A stretch of 64,000 nt of DNA, taken from the NCBI RefSeq assembly GCF_048553275.1, contig NZ_JBLZMW010000009.1, forward strand, positions 62,001 through 126,000. Direction: 5' to 3'. Made by a program: the position numbers and the translations under genes. The stretch is from Pacificoceanicola sp048553275 (GTDB lineage Bacteria; Pseudomonadota; Alphaproteobacteria; Rhodobacterales; Rhodobacteraceae). Position 1 is the first letter of the stretch; each line of letters begins with the position of its first letter. This document shows positions 1-7,459 of this stretch, in pieces. The notes below the pieces were generated by a model. The model was not told the origin of the DNA. It did no database searches and saw only the letters and a list, made by a program, of their open reading frames with translations.

Positions 1-2
1 CA

Positions 3-743
3 CTTCTGGAGCTGCCATCGACAGTGCGCACCCATGCCCCGACCGAGGCGAACCGGGCGCATCTGGCGAGCAGTTTCCTGGCCGAGGTGCGCGCGCGCTA
101 CGCAGGGACGCAGATGGGGATGCAGGAGCTTGACGGGATCCTGGTGGATCAGGTCGACGGCGCGCTGTGGAGCATCGAGATGCTGGATGCGGCGCGGGCT
201 GGACGTATGCCGGAGATGAGCCGCGTGGTTGTGGCGGTGGACCCACCCGCGGGTGATGGCAAGGCGTCGGATGCCTGCGGGATCGTGGTGGCGGGGGTCG
301 TCATGGACGGTGCGCTGGGCACGTGGCGGAGCTATGTCCTGGAAGATGCCAGCGTGCAGGGGCTTGGCCCGACCGGCTGGGCCACGGCGGTGTGCGAGGC
401 GGCGCAGCGATGGAAGGCGGACCGCGTTGTGGCAGAGGTCAACCAGGGCGGGGCGATGGTGTCGACTGTCTTGCACACGGTTGATCCGATGCTGCCGGTT
501 CGGTCGGTTCACGCGACGCGAGGCAAGATCGCGCGGGCGGAGCCGGTGGCGGCGCTCTACGAGCAGGGGCGGGTGAGCCATGCGCGGGGACTGGAGCAGT
601 TGGAGGCGCAGATGTGCCGGATGACAAATGGCGGCTATCAGGGACAGGGCAGCCCAGACCGGGTGGATGCGTTGGTCTGGGCGATCACGGAGCTGATGCT
701 GAACCAGCAAGGTCAGGCCGAGCCGAAGGTGCGGGTGCTGTGA
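3..743 (+). CDS. orfg2: GTA terminase large subunit, C-terminal part (cut by window start)
   Basis: This is the C-terminal 246 residues of the packaging motor of a gene transfer agent; the frame is open to the left window edge, so the N-terminal ATPase domain lies outside. What remains is the RNase H-like nuclease domain that cuts DNA into headful pieces. Visible acidic motifs fit its metal site: AVDPP near residue 75 and PDRVDALVWA near the end. In RcGTA the terminase is the second gene, just before the portal, and that order holds here. Unlike the rest of the cluster it is followed by a 322-base gap containing a strong terminator. Identity rests on these motifs and on the complete GTA cluster downstream. 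Confidence 0.93.
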   Translation, partial: LLELPSTVRTHAPTEANRAHLASSFLAEVRARYAGTQMGMQELDGILVDQVDGALWSIEMLDAARAGRMPEMSRVVVAVDPPAGDGKASDACGIVVAGVVMDGALGTWRSYVLEDASVQGLGPTGWATAVCEAAQRWKADRVVAEVNQGGAMVSTVLHTVDPMLPVRSVHATRGKIARAEPVAALYEQGRVSHARGLEQLEAQMCRMTNGGYQGQGSPDRVDALVWAITELMLNQQGQAEPKVRVL

Positions 744-797
744 GTGTGCCGTGACGCGGAGGGCTGATGGCCCGGCGGTGATTATTGAAGACGAGAG

Positions 798-824
798 GCC
801 CCGGACCATGTCCGGGGCTTTTTT
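798..824 (+). terminator. Intrinsic terminator between GTA terminase and portal genes
   Basis: A perfect 9-bp GC-rich stem (GCCCCGGAC at 798-806, GTCCGGGGC at 810-818) with a 3-base loop is followed at once by six T. This is a textbook rho-independent terminator, 55 bases after the terminase stop and inside what is usually thought of as one GTA transcript. Confidence 0.85.
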
Positions 825-880
825 CATGCCCGCAGGCGGGCGGGCGCGGCACGTAAAAGCGATTACATTCAATGGGAAAG

Positions 881-896
881 ACCACCGTACGGTGGT
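881..896. promoter_or_regulatory. Perfect 16-bp palindrome in the GTA gap
   Basis: ACCACCGTACGGTGGT is an uninterrupted inverted repeat. It could be an operator for a dimeric regulator or the base of a small RNA hairpin. It lies 12 bases upstream of the CtrA-like box and 170 bases before the portal start. Confidence 0.5.
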
Positions 897-907
897 GTGA
901 AGCTCTG

Positions 908-922
908 TTAACTCGCAATTCA
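908..922 (+). promoter_or_regulatory. CtrA-like box (TTAA-N7-TTCA)
   Basis: TTAACTCGCAATTCA matches the CtrA full-site consensus TTAA-N7-TTAA at seven of eight defined positions. CtrA is required for GTA expression in Rhodobacterales. A single near-match can arise by chance, so this is a candidate only, made more interesting by lying between a terminator and the capsid genes. Confidence 0.4.
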
Positions 923-1065
923 TAGGTTGTTTTTCGAAGACGACGGGGACCACCCCGGAAGACTGATCCAAAGGTGCGACGGACGGGTCGCCGGGGAGCC
1001 GCTGCGGCTTTCCGGGCGGTGACCTGCGCCGGGTTGCAGCGGAGATGACAAAGGAGCGCAAGGCG

Positions 1066-2262
1066 ATGGTATTCGATTTTCTGCGACGCGGCGGCAAGGC
1101 GCCCGAAGGCGCGGCACCGGAGGCGAAAGCCTCGGCCACCGGGCCGGTTGTGGCGCATATGACCTCGGGCCGCGTGGCCTGGTCGCCGCGCGATACGGTG
1201 TCGCTGACCAAGCAGGCGTTTGCCGGGAACCCGGTTGGCTTTCGTGCGGTGAAGCTGATCGCGGAGGCGGCGGCGGCGCTGCCCCTGGTGCTGCAGGACA
1301 GCGGCACCCGCTATGAGCAGCATCCGCTGCTGAGCCTGCTGACCGCGCCGAACCCGGCGCAGGGCCGCGCGGAGCTGTTCGAGGCGCTTTATGGCCAGCT
1401 GCTGCTGTCCGGCGATGGCTATGTAGAGGCGGTGATCGGTGAGGCGGCGGTGCCGTTCGAGTTGCATGTGCTGCGCTCTGATCGAATGCGGCTGGTGCCT
1501 GGCGCGGATGGCTGGCCGGTGGCGTATGAGTATTCTGTGGGGGCACGCAAGCACCGCTTTGACGTGACCGGGCCGGTTCCGCCGATCTGCCATATCAAGA
1601 GCTTCCATCCGCAGGATGATCATTACGGGCTGTCGCCGCTGCAGGCGGCGGCGCAGGCGGTGGATGTGCACAACAGCGCCAGCCGCTGGAGTAAAGGACT
1701 GCTCGACAATGCGGCGCGGCCCTCCGGGGCAATTGTCTGGAAAGGCACCGAGGGGCAGGGGCACCTGAGCGCGGAGCAGTTCGAGCGGTTGTCTGCGGAG
1801 CTGGAGGCCAACCATCAGGGCGCGCGCAATGCGGGCCGTCCGATGCTGCTTGAGGGCGGGCTTGACTGGCGACCGATGGGGTTCAGCCCGTCGGACATGG
1901 AGTTTCAGAAGACCAAGGAGGCGGCAGCGCGGGAGATCGCGATTGCCTTTGGAGTGCCGCCGATGCTGCTTGGCATTCCCGGTGAGGCGACCTTTGCCAA
2001 TTACGCCGAGGCGCACCGGGCGTTTTATCGCCTGACGGTGCTGCCGCTGGCCACAAGGGTAAGCGCGAGTATCGGGCGCTGGCTTTCTGAGTTCGTGGGC
2101 GAGGCGGTGAGCCTCAAGCCCGATCTCGATCAGGTGCCCGCGCTGGCCACCGAGCGCGACGCGCAATGGTCGCGTGTGGCGAAGGCGGATTTCCTTACGG
2201 CGGATGAGAAGCGCCGGATGCTGGGTCTGCCGAGCCTGACCGCGGAGAGCGATGGTGACTGA
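1066..2262 (+). CDS. orfg3: GTA portal protein
   Basis: HK97-type phage portal protein of 398 residues. Twelve copies form the ring at the capsid vertex through which DNA enters and leaves, and which docks the terminase and then the tail. The sequence shows the usual portal core, including SFHPQDDHYGLSPLQAA near the middle and the conserved IAFGVPPMLLGIPGEATFAN block near residues 300-320. I chose ATG 1066 over ATG 1045 because AAGGAG at 1051-1056 is spaced 9 bases from it; 1045 would place that Shine-Dalgarno inside the gene. It is the first gene after the terminator-containing gap, and its end overlaps g3.5. Confidence 0.95.
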   Translation: MVFDFLRRGGKAPEGAAPEAKASATGPVVAHMTSGRVAWSPRDTVSLTKQAFAGNPVGFRAVKLIAEAAAALPLVLQDSGTRYEQHPLLSLLTAPNPAQGRAELFEALYGQLLLSGDGYVEAVIGEAAVPFELHVLRSDRMRLVPGADGWPVAYEYSVGARKHRFDVTGPVPPICHIKSFHPQDDHYGLSPLQAAAQAVDVHNSASRWSKGLLDNAARPSGAIVWKGTEGQGHLSAEQFERLSAELEANHQGARNAGRPMLLEGGLDWRPMGFSPSDMEFQKTKEAAAREIAIAFGVPPMLLGIPGEATFANYAEAHRAFYRLTVLPLATRVSASIGRWLSEFVGEAVSLKPDLDQVPALATERDAQWSRVAKADFLTADEKRRMLGLPSLTAESDGD

Positions 2263-2482
2263 CATGCGACGCACGAGCGAACCCTTCGCTTGCGCTCCGG
2301 CATTGCGGCTGGAGGCGCATGAACGGATCAGCCGCCTGCAGGTCGAGGCGATGAATGCCCGGTACGACCAGCTGGAAAAGGTGCTGGAGCGGCTGGAGCG
2401 GCGGGTCTGGCTGACGGTGTACGGCGTGGCCGGGGTGATTTTGGCGGAAGCCTTTCAGGGGCTGATGCACGCGACGCCCTGA
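2252..2482 (+). CDS. GTA protein g3.5, small membrane-anchored protein
   Basis: A protein of at most 76 residues between portal and prohead protease, the position of RcGTA g3.5. It has a short amphipathic, probably coiled-coil segment (residues 20-50, rich in Leu, Glu and Arg) and one hydrophobic segment near residues 52-70 (WLTVYGVAGVILAEAF). Its start overlaps the portal end. ATG 2252 lies only 2 bases after GGAGAG (2244-2249), so GTG 2255, with 5 bases, may be the real start; ATG 2264 is a third option. Its role is not established; a membrane or scaffold-related function is inference from the hydrophobic segment. Confidence 0.75.
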   Translation: MVTDMRRTSEPFACAPALRLEAHERISRLQVEAMNARYDQLEKVLERLERRVWLTVYGVAGVILAEAFQGLMHATP

Positions 2483-2516
2483 GCGGCGGCGTATCGGGGA
2501 AACGAGGAGACAGAGT

Positions 2517-3062
2517 ATGGATCTGGAACACAAGTTCTGCCGGTTCGATGACGAGGTGAAGGTCGTTGAAGGCACGAAGATCGAAGGCTATGCCAGCCTG
2601 TTTGGTGCCTGCGATCAGGGCGGTGACGTGGTGAGCAAGGGGGCCTATGCTCGCTCGCTCAAGCGGCTGACTTCCGAGGGGCGCGCGGTGAAGATGCTGT
2701 GGCAGCATGATCCGGCACAGCCCATCGGCATCTGGGATACGGTGCGCGAGGATGAGCGCGGCCTTTATGTCAAAGGGCGCCTGTTGGAGAGCGTGGCCAA
2801 GGGCCGCGAGGCGGCGGCCTTGATCGAGGCGGGTGCGATCGATGGTTTGTCGATCGGCTACCGCACTCTGAAGGCAAGCAAGAACGACAAGGGCCAGCGG
2901 CTCTTGACCGAACTGGAGCTTTGGGAGGTGAGCCTTGTGACTTTCCCGATGCTGCCCAGTGCGCGGGTTGCGTCCAAGAGGGATGACCTCATGGAAGACG
3001 CAGCGCTGTGCGAGTTGGCGGACGTCCTGGAGGACATGCGCCGTAACCTGGCGGGCGGCTGA
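2517..3062 (+). CDS. orfg4: GTA prohead protease (HK97 family, S78)
   Basis: A 181-residue serine protease that matures the capsid by cutting the N-terminal delta region of the major capsid protein and then itself. The family catalytic His is seen in MLWQHDPAQPIG (about residue 63) and the Ser in IDGLSIGYRT (about residue 112). The ATG at 2517 follows GAGGAGA with good spacing. It lies immediately before the capsid gene, whose first roughly 100 residues look like the cleaved scaffold segment, so the pair should act together inside the prohead. Confidence 0.95.
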   Translation: MDLEHKFCRFDDEVKVVEGTKIEGYASLFGACDQGGDVVSKGAYARSLKRLTSEGRAVKMLWQHDPAQPIGIWDTVREDERGLYVKGRLLESVAKGREAAALIEAGAIDGLSIGYRTLKASKNDKGQRLLTELELWEVSLVTFPMLPSARVASKRDDLMEDAALCELADVLEDMRRNLAGG

Positions 3063-3095
3063 CGCGCGCCTCTCTCAAGACACGGGGAAGACCTC

Positions 3096-4274
3096 ATGAA
3101 CAAACCCGAGACCAAGTCTCGGACCGGGGAAGATTTGTCTCCGGTCACCCGGGTGAGTGCCGCGATGGCGGGGCTGATCGGGGATATCAAGGCCCTCCAG
3201 GCCGACATGCAACAGAAGATGAACAAACAGGAAGAGCGACTGACCATGCTTGATCACAAATCTGCCCGTATGGGCCGCCCGGCCCTTTCGTCCGCACAGC
3301 CGGTCGAGGCCCCCCATCAGAAGGCGTTTGATGCCTACCTGCGTTCCGGCGATGACGACGGCCTGCGCGGCCTCGAACTGGACAGCAAGTCGATGTCGAC
3401 GGCGGTGAATTCCGACGGTGGCTATCTCGTCGATCCGCAGACCGCCGATACCATCAAGTCGACCCTGGCATCGACTGCGTCGATCCGGGCGATCTCGAAC
3501 GTGGTGAACGTTGAGGCGACGTCCTTTGACGTGCTGATCGACCAGAACGACACTGGCGCGGGCTGGGCGGAAGAGACCGCGTCGTCCTCCGAGACCGGCA
3601 CCCCGACCATCGAGCGCATTTCCATTCCGCTCTATGAGCTGAACGCGATGCCGAAGGTTTCGCAGCGTCTGCTCGATGACAGCGCGTTTGACGTGGAAGG
3701 CTGGCTTGCGGGCCGCATTGCCGAGAAGTTTGCCCGTGCCGAGGCTGCTGCATTCGTCAACGGTGACGGCGTCGACAAGCCGCGCGGCTTTCTCGATCAC
3801 AATCAGGTTGCGAACGCCAACTGGACCTGGGGTTCGATTGGTTATGTGGATGGCTCCATTGCCACCGATTTCACGGGCGGCGACACGCTGATCGAGCTGG
3901 TTTATGCGCTGGGCGCGCAGTACCGCGCCGGTGCGACCTTCGTGATGAACTCCAAGACCGCCGGCTCCCTGCGCAAACTCAAGGATGCCGATGGCCGTCA
4001 CCTGTGGTCCGATGGTTTCGCCGCCGGTGAGCCCGCGCGTCTGCTCGGGTATCCGGTGCTGATCGCCGAGGACATGCCGGACATTGCCGCGGGCGTTGCG
4101 CCCATCGCCTTTGGCAATTTCGATGCCGGGTACACCATTGCCGAGCGTCCGGACCTGCGCATTCTGCGCGATCCGTTCAGCGCCAAGCCGCACGTGCTGT
4201 TCTATGCGACCAAGCGCGTCGGCGGCGACGTGAGCGACTTTGCAGCCATCAAGCTGCTGCGCTGCACCGCCTGA
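3096..4274 (+). CDS. orfg5: GTA major capsid protein (HK97 fold)
   Basis: A 392-residue HK97-like major capsid protein forming the GTA head. Residues 1 to about 105 are charged and helix-rich (coiled-coil-like ALQADMQQKMNKQEERL), the typical delta scaffold domain removed by the prohead protease. The mature part begins near MSTAVNSDGGYLVDP, a conserved start of the capsid fold, and holds AEKFARAEAAAFVNGDG and the C-terminal AGYTIAERPDLRILRDPF block. A GGGGAAGA-type ribosome site precedes ATG 3096. Among the best conserved GTA genes and a good phylogenetic marker. Confidence 0.97.
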   Translation: MNKPETKSRTGEDLSPVTRVSAAMAGLIGDIKALQADMQQKMNKQEERLTMLDHKSARMGRPALSSAQPVEAPHQKAFDAYLRSGDDDGLRGLELDSKSMSTAVNSDGGYLVDPQTADTIKSTLASTASIRAISNVVNVEATSFDVLIDQNDTGAGWAEETASSSETGTPTIERISIPLYELNAMPKVSQRLLDDSAFDVEGWLAGRIAEKFARAEAAAFVNGDGVDKPRGFLDHNQVANANWTWGSIGYVDGSIATDFTGGDTLIELVYALGAQYRAGATFVMNSKTAGSLRKLKDADGRHLWSDGFAAGEPARLLGYPVLIAEDMPDIAAGVAPIAFGNFDAGYTIAERPDLRILRDPFSAKPHVLFYATKRVGGDVSDFAAIKLLRCTA

Positions 4275-4430
4275 GGGTGACCGAACTGGGGGGCGGGCCT
4301 GACGGTCCGTCCTTCACAGGGCGCGCGTCCCGGCGTTGTCCAGCAGCCCCCTCCGCCTCTGCGACGTGGGCGGCGCGCGCCCGCTTGAGATCGAGCGTGG
4401 GGGATGGGCGAGGAGCTTTGGAGAATTGAC

Positions 4431-5024
4431 ATGATCTTGGTGGAAGAAACACAAGTGCTTGACGCGGCCTTGCCGGTTGATGCGCTGAAACAGCACTTGC
4501 GCCTTGGCACGGGCTTTGCCGAAGACGATGTGCAGGATGCGGTTCTGAGATCGTTTTTGCGAGCGGCTCTTGCTTCGGTGGAGGCGCGGTGCTCGCGGGC
4601 GCTGATCACGCGGCGGTTTGTGCTGACGCTGAATGCGTGGCGTGACAGCAATGCCCAGGTTCTGCCGATTGCCCCTGTGGCGTCGATCACGGATGTGACG
4701 CTGGTGGATGGCTATGGGGTGACAAAGACGGTCGATCCGGCGCGGTACAGGCTGGAGAAGGATGCCTTTGGTCCGATGCTGAAAGCGCGCGGCAGCAGCC
4801 TGCCGGGGATTGCGCGCGATGGTGCCGCCGAGGTCCGCTTTGATGCGGGCTATGGGGCGGCATTCACTGATCTGCCCGCCGATTTGCAGCAGGCGGTCCT
4901 GCTGCTGGCGGCACATTACTATGAATATCGCGATGAGACTGCGCTCGGTCAGGGGTGTATGCCCTTTGGCGTGACCAGCCTGATCGCGCGGTATCGTCCG
5001 ATGCGGTTGGGGCTGGGGGCATGA
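4431..5024 (+). CDS. orfg6: GTA head-tail connector g6
   Basis: A 197-residue connector of the HK97 gp6 type that binds below the portal. An N-terminal helical segment (DALKQHLRL, then AALASVEARCSRALITRRF) is followed by a beta-rich insert (PIAPVASITDVTLVDG) and a C-terminal helix with LPADLQQAVLLLAAHYYEYRD, the usual layout. ATG 4431 is preferred because GGAGA (4420-4424) lies 6 bases upstream; an upstream ATG at 4404 has no good ribosome site. The stop overlaps the g7 start as ATGA. The 156 bases before it (4275-4430) show no gene or clear hairpin. Confidence 0.92.
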   Translation: MILVEETQVLDAALPVDALKQHLRLGTGFAEDDVQDAVLRSFLRAALASVEARCSRALITRRFVLTLNAWRDSNAQVLPIAPVASITDVTLVDGYGVTKTVDPARYRLEKDAFGPMLKARGSSLPGIARDGAAEVRFDAGYGAAFTDLPADLQQAVLLLAAHYYEYRDETALGQGCMPFGVTSLIARYRPMRLGLGA

Positions 5025-5359
5025 GCGGGGTTAATCTCAATCGTCGCCTTGTGCTCGAAAGCCCTGAGGCCGTGGCCGATGGCGCGGGGGGCTATTCCCA
5101 GAGCTGGCAGGCGCTTGGCGCTCTTTGGGCGCAGATCGTGCCGCGCAGCGGGCGACAGGTCAACGGCGAGACCGGGTCGGTGTCGGTGACCGGATATCAG
5201 ATCACCGTGCGCGGCGCGCCGGTGGGACATTCGGCGCGTCCAAAGCCCGGTCAGCGGTTCATTGCGCCGGGGCGTGTTTTCAACATTGAGGCGGTGACGG
5301 AGGACAAGGCCAGGGGCCTCTACCTTGTGTGTCACTGCGCAGAGGAGGTCTCTCCATGA
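5021..5359 (+). CDS. orfg7: GTA head closure (stopper) protein g7
   Basis: A 112-residue SPP1 gp16-like head-tail adaptor, which closes the filled head and forms the tail docking site. Features are the N-terminal NRRLVLESPEAVADGAGGY, the central WAQIVPRSGRQ strand segment and ARPKPGQRFIAPGRVFNIEAV near the end, all typical of this family. The start ATG 5021 is set by the ATGA overlap with g6; a longer reading from 4955 would run far into g6. The stop overlaps the g8 start in the same way, so g6, g7 and g8 are translationally coupled. Confidence 0.9.
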   Translation: MSGVNLNRRLVLESPEAVADGAGGYSQSWQALGALWAQIVPRSGRQVNGETGSVSVTGYQITVRGAPVGHSARPKPGQRFIAPGRVFNIEAVTEDKARGLYLVCHCAEEVSP

Positions 5360-5772
5360 GTTATGCAGTTTCGGCCCCGTTGCAGGCGGCTGTTTATGCG
5401 CGGTTGCAGGGTGATGCAGCGCTGGGCGCGCTGGTCGGCAGCGCCATCTACGACGCGTTGCCCTCGGGCACTTTGCCGTCGCTTTATGTCTCGCTCGGAC
5501 CCGAGTTCGTGACCGAGGCGTCGGATATGGACGGCGATGGTGCCTGGCACGATCTTACGGTGTCCGTAATCACCGACGCGGCGGGTTTTCAGAGCGCAAA
5601 GGAAGTCGCGGGCGCAGTGAGCGATGCGCTCGACGATGCGGCGTTGAGTCTGAGCCGCGGGCGGCTTGTCGGTCTGTGGTTTCGCAAGGCCAAGGCCAAA
5701 CGCGAGACCGGCGGGCTGCGGCGGATCGACCTGACCTTTCGCGCGCGCGTCGAGGACGACGCCGCAGCCTGA
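5356..5772 (+). CDS. orfg8: GTA tail terminator g8 (DUF3168)
   Basis: A 138-residue DUF3168 protein that caps the tail tube and joins it to the head. The family signature is a short alpha/beta sandwich: ALQAAVYARLQGD near the start, then GTLPSLYVSLGPE, and the C-terminal RIDLTFRARVED strand. ATG 5356 follows AGGAGG (5343-5348) with 7-base spacing and overlaps the g7 stop. About 70 non-coding bases separate it from the tail tube gene, which has its own ribosome site. Confidence 0.9.
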   Translation: MSYAVSAPLQAAVYARLQGDAALGALVGSAIYDALPSGTLPSLYVSLGPEFVTEASDMDGDGAWHDLTVSVITDAAGFQSAKEVAGAVSDALDDAALSLSRGRLVGLWFRKAKAKRETGGLRRIDLTFRARVEDDAAA

Positions 5773-5846
5773 GGGCTGACTTTACCAATACGACCCGCGC
5801 GGCTGCGCGGATTTTCTCTCAACCCTAAATCAACTGGAGAAAGATC

Positions 5847-6269
5847 ATGGGTGCACAAAACGGCAAGGACCTTCTGATCAAGGTGGATCTGACCGGCGAC
5901 GGACAGTTTGAAACGATGGCGGGCCTGCGGGCCACTCGGGTCAGCTTCAATGCGGAGCAGGTCGATGTGACCACGCTCGAAAGCCAGGGCGGCTGGCGCG
6001 AGCTTCTGTCCGGTGCGGGCGTCAAGAGCGCGAACATCAGCGGCTCTGGTGTGTTCAAGGATGCGGGCACCGACGAGCGTGCGCGGCAGATCTTCTTCGA
6101 CGGCGAGACACCTGAGTTTCAGGTCATCATCCCCGATTTCGGCACGGTCGAGGGCGCCTTTCAGGTGACCTCCATTGAATATGCCGGCTCGCACAATGGC
6201 GAAGCGACCTATGAGGTCGCCATGGCTTCGGCGGGAGCGCTGAGCTTTATCGCGGCTCCGGTGGCGTAA
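5847..6269 (+). CDS. orfg9: GTA major tail protein g9
   Basis: A 140-residue major tail tube protein of the TP901-1 type. Stacked hexamers form the tail tube through which DNA passes. Beta-rich blocks include GLRATRVSFNAEQVDVTTLE, GSGVFKDAGTDE and the C-terminal YEVAMASAGALSFI. A clear ribosome site (GGAGAAAG) precedes ATG 5847. Its stop overlaps the g10 start (TAATG), and the following genes through g15 are nearly gapless, so the tail genes look like one translation-coupled block. Confidence 0.93.
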   Translation: MGAQNGKDLLIKVDLTGDGQFETMAGLRATRVSFNAEQVDVTTLESQGGWRELLSGAGVKSANISGSGVFKDAGTDERARQIFFDGETPEFQVIIPDFGTVEGAFQVTSIEYAGSHNGEATYEVAMASAGALSFIAAPVA

Positions 6270-6601
6270 TGGCCAATCCGTGGCGGGGGGAAGTGGCGCT
6301 TGTCATTGATGGCGAGCGCCGCGTGATGCGGCTGACGCTGGGTGCGTTGGCCGAACTGGAGGCGAGCCTCGAAAGCGGCTCCCTCGTCGATCTTGTGCAG
6401 CGTTTCGAGAAGGGCGGTTTCAGTACGCGCGATGTGCTTGTGCTGATCGTTGCCGGGTTGCGCGGCGGCGGCTGGCAGGGGCGTGCATCGGACCTGTTAC
6501 AGGCCGAGATCGAAGGTGGGCCGATGGCGGCGGCCAAGGCGTCTGCCGAGCTGCTTGCGCGGGCATTCATGACCCCGGAGAGCGCGGATGCAGGGGTTTG
6601 A
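6269..6601 (+). CDS. orfg10: GTA g10 family protein, probable tail assembly chaperone
   Basis: A 110-residue protein of the GTA gp10 family. It starts with NPWRGEVALVIDGERRVMRL and has the conserved LGALAELEASLE and RDVLVLIVAGLRGGG segments. Its place between tail tube and tape measure is where siphophages encode tail assembly chaperones, in phages often a pair joined by frameshifting; here g10 and g10.1 overlap by 14 bases in different frames. The chaperone role is inferred from position and from the GTA literature, not from an active-site motif. Confidence 0.88.
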   Translation: MANPWRGEVALVIDGERRVMRLTLGALAELEASLESGSLVDLVQRFEKGGFSTRDVLVLIVAGLRGGGWQGRASDLLQAEIEGGPMAAAKASAELLARAFMTPESADAGV

Positions 6602-6788
6602 CTGGGCCGCGTTGATGCGGGCGGGGATGCGCGGGTTGGGGCTTCGCCCTGATGACTTCTGGGCGCTGACCCCCGCCGAATTGCAGGTGCTGCTGGGCGA
6701 AGGCTCGGCAGCGAGGCCAATGGGACGGTCGCGGCTCGATGAGCTGATGGCGGCCTTCCCTGATCACAAGGAAGGGGCTTTGGAATGA
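6588..6788 (+). CDS. GTA g10.1, small tail assembly chaperone-like protein
   Basis: A 66-residue protein overlapping the end of g10 by 14 bases and the start of g11 by 4. The core RAGMRGLGLRPDDFWALTPAEL is the signature of the small phage protein family found at this place in GTAs. It is too short for a catalytic domain and is probably the second chaperone partner for tape measure and tube assembly. Separate ATG initiation, rather than a frameshift product of g10, is likely because the GTA family always keeps it as an independent small gene. Confidence 0.85.
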   Translation: MQGFDWAALMRAGMRGLGLRPDDFWALTPAELQVLLGEGSAARPMGRSRLDELMAAFPDHKEGALE

Positions 6789-7447
6789 GCGAGTTGGATA
6801 TGATCGATGACTTGGGCGCCGAGGTCGAAGCGCTGCAGGGATCGCTTGGCGGGGCGGTCAGCATGGCGGCGGAGTTCGATGCAGAGCTGAGGCGCATCCA
6901 CCAGACGTTTTCCGCCACCGGCGAAGGCGCAGCGAAACTGGAGCGGACGTTGAGTTCCGGCGTCAGCCGGGCAATCGACGGTGTGGTGCTGGACGGCATG
7001 AAGCTGACGGATGCGCTGCAAGTGGTGGCGCAGTCGATGATCAATGCTGCCTACAAGGCGGCAGTGCAGCCGGTGGCGAACCACGTGGGCGGTCTGTTGT
7101 CGTCGGGGATGTCGGCAATGTTCGGTTCGTTTTCGCCCTTTGCGAACGGCGGCAGCTTTTCGCAGGGCCGGGTGATGCCGTTTGCCAACGGTGGAGTCGT
7201 CAGCAGTCCGGTGACCTTCCCGATGCGGGGCGGGACCGGGTTGATGGGCGAGGCCGGCCCGGAGGCAATCATGCCGCTCAGCCGTGGCCCGGATGGCAAG
7301 CTGGGAGTGCGCACGCAGGGCGGCGGTCAGCCGGTCACCGTGGTGATGAACATCAACACCCCGGACGTACAGGGTTTCCAACGCAGCCAGAGCCAGGTCG
7401 CGGCGCAGATGAGCCGGATGCTGAGCAAGGGCGCACGCAACAGGTAA
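6785..7447 (+). CDS. orfg11: GTA tail tape measure protein g11
   Basis: A 220-residue protein, very short for a tape measure but the normal length for GTAs, which have short tails. An N-terminal helical, coiled-coil-like stretch (residues 5-90) leads to an Ala/Gly-rich hydrophobic segment, then the conserved FANGGVV and MGEAGPEAIMPLSRGPDGKLG block that marks tape measure C-termini. It sets tail length and may help the DNA cross the membrane. Its start overlaps g10.1. Confidence 0.9.
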   Translation: MSELDMIDDLGAEVEALQGSLGGAVSMAAEFDAELRRIHQTFSATGEGAAKLERTLSSGVSRAIDGVVLDGMKLTDALQVVAQSMINAAYKAAVQPVANHVGGLLSSGMSAMFGSFSPFANGGSFSQGRVMPFANGGVVSSPVTFPMRGGTGLMGEAGPEAIMPLSRGPDGKLGVRTQGGGQPVTVVMNINTPDVQGFQRSQSQVAAQMSRMLSKGARNR

Positions 7448-7459
7448 TTGGAGGGAACG

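Larger units (their letters stand above)
744..1065. other. 322-base gap between terminase and portal
   Basis: No convincing gene is present. The gap contains the terminator (798-824), a perfect 16-bp palindrome (881-896), a near-consensus CtrA box (908-922), a small GC hairpin (944-957, CGGGG/CCCCG) and the portal ribosome binding site AAGGAG at 1051-1056. The other early junctions of the cluster are much shorter (34 to 156 bases), so a gap this long suggests a separate promoter for the capsid and tail genes. Confidence 0.7.

Noticed and set aside
826..900. A 24-codon frame (MPAGGRARHVK...) in the GTA gap
   Set aside because: There is no ribosome site, it begins directly after the terminator T-run and contains the palindrome; nothing supports translation.
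685..2274. A 529-codon open frame on the minus strand opposite terminase and portal
   Set aside because: It runs antisense to two certain genes, crosses a terminator, and its translation is Arg/His/Pro-rich low-quality sequence, as expected of high-GC shadow frames.
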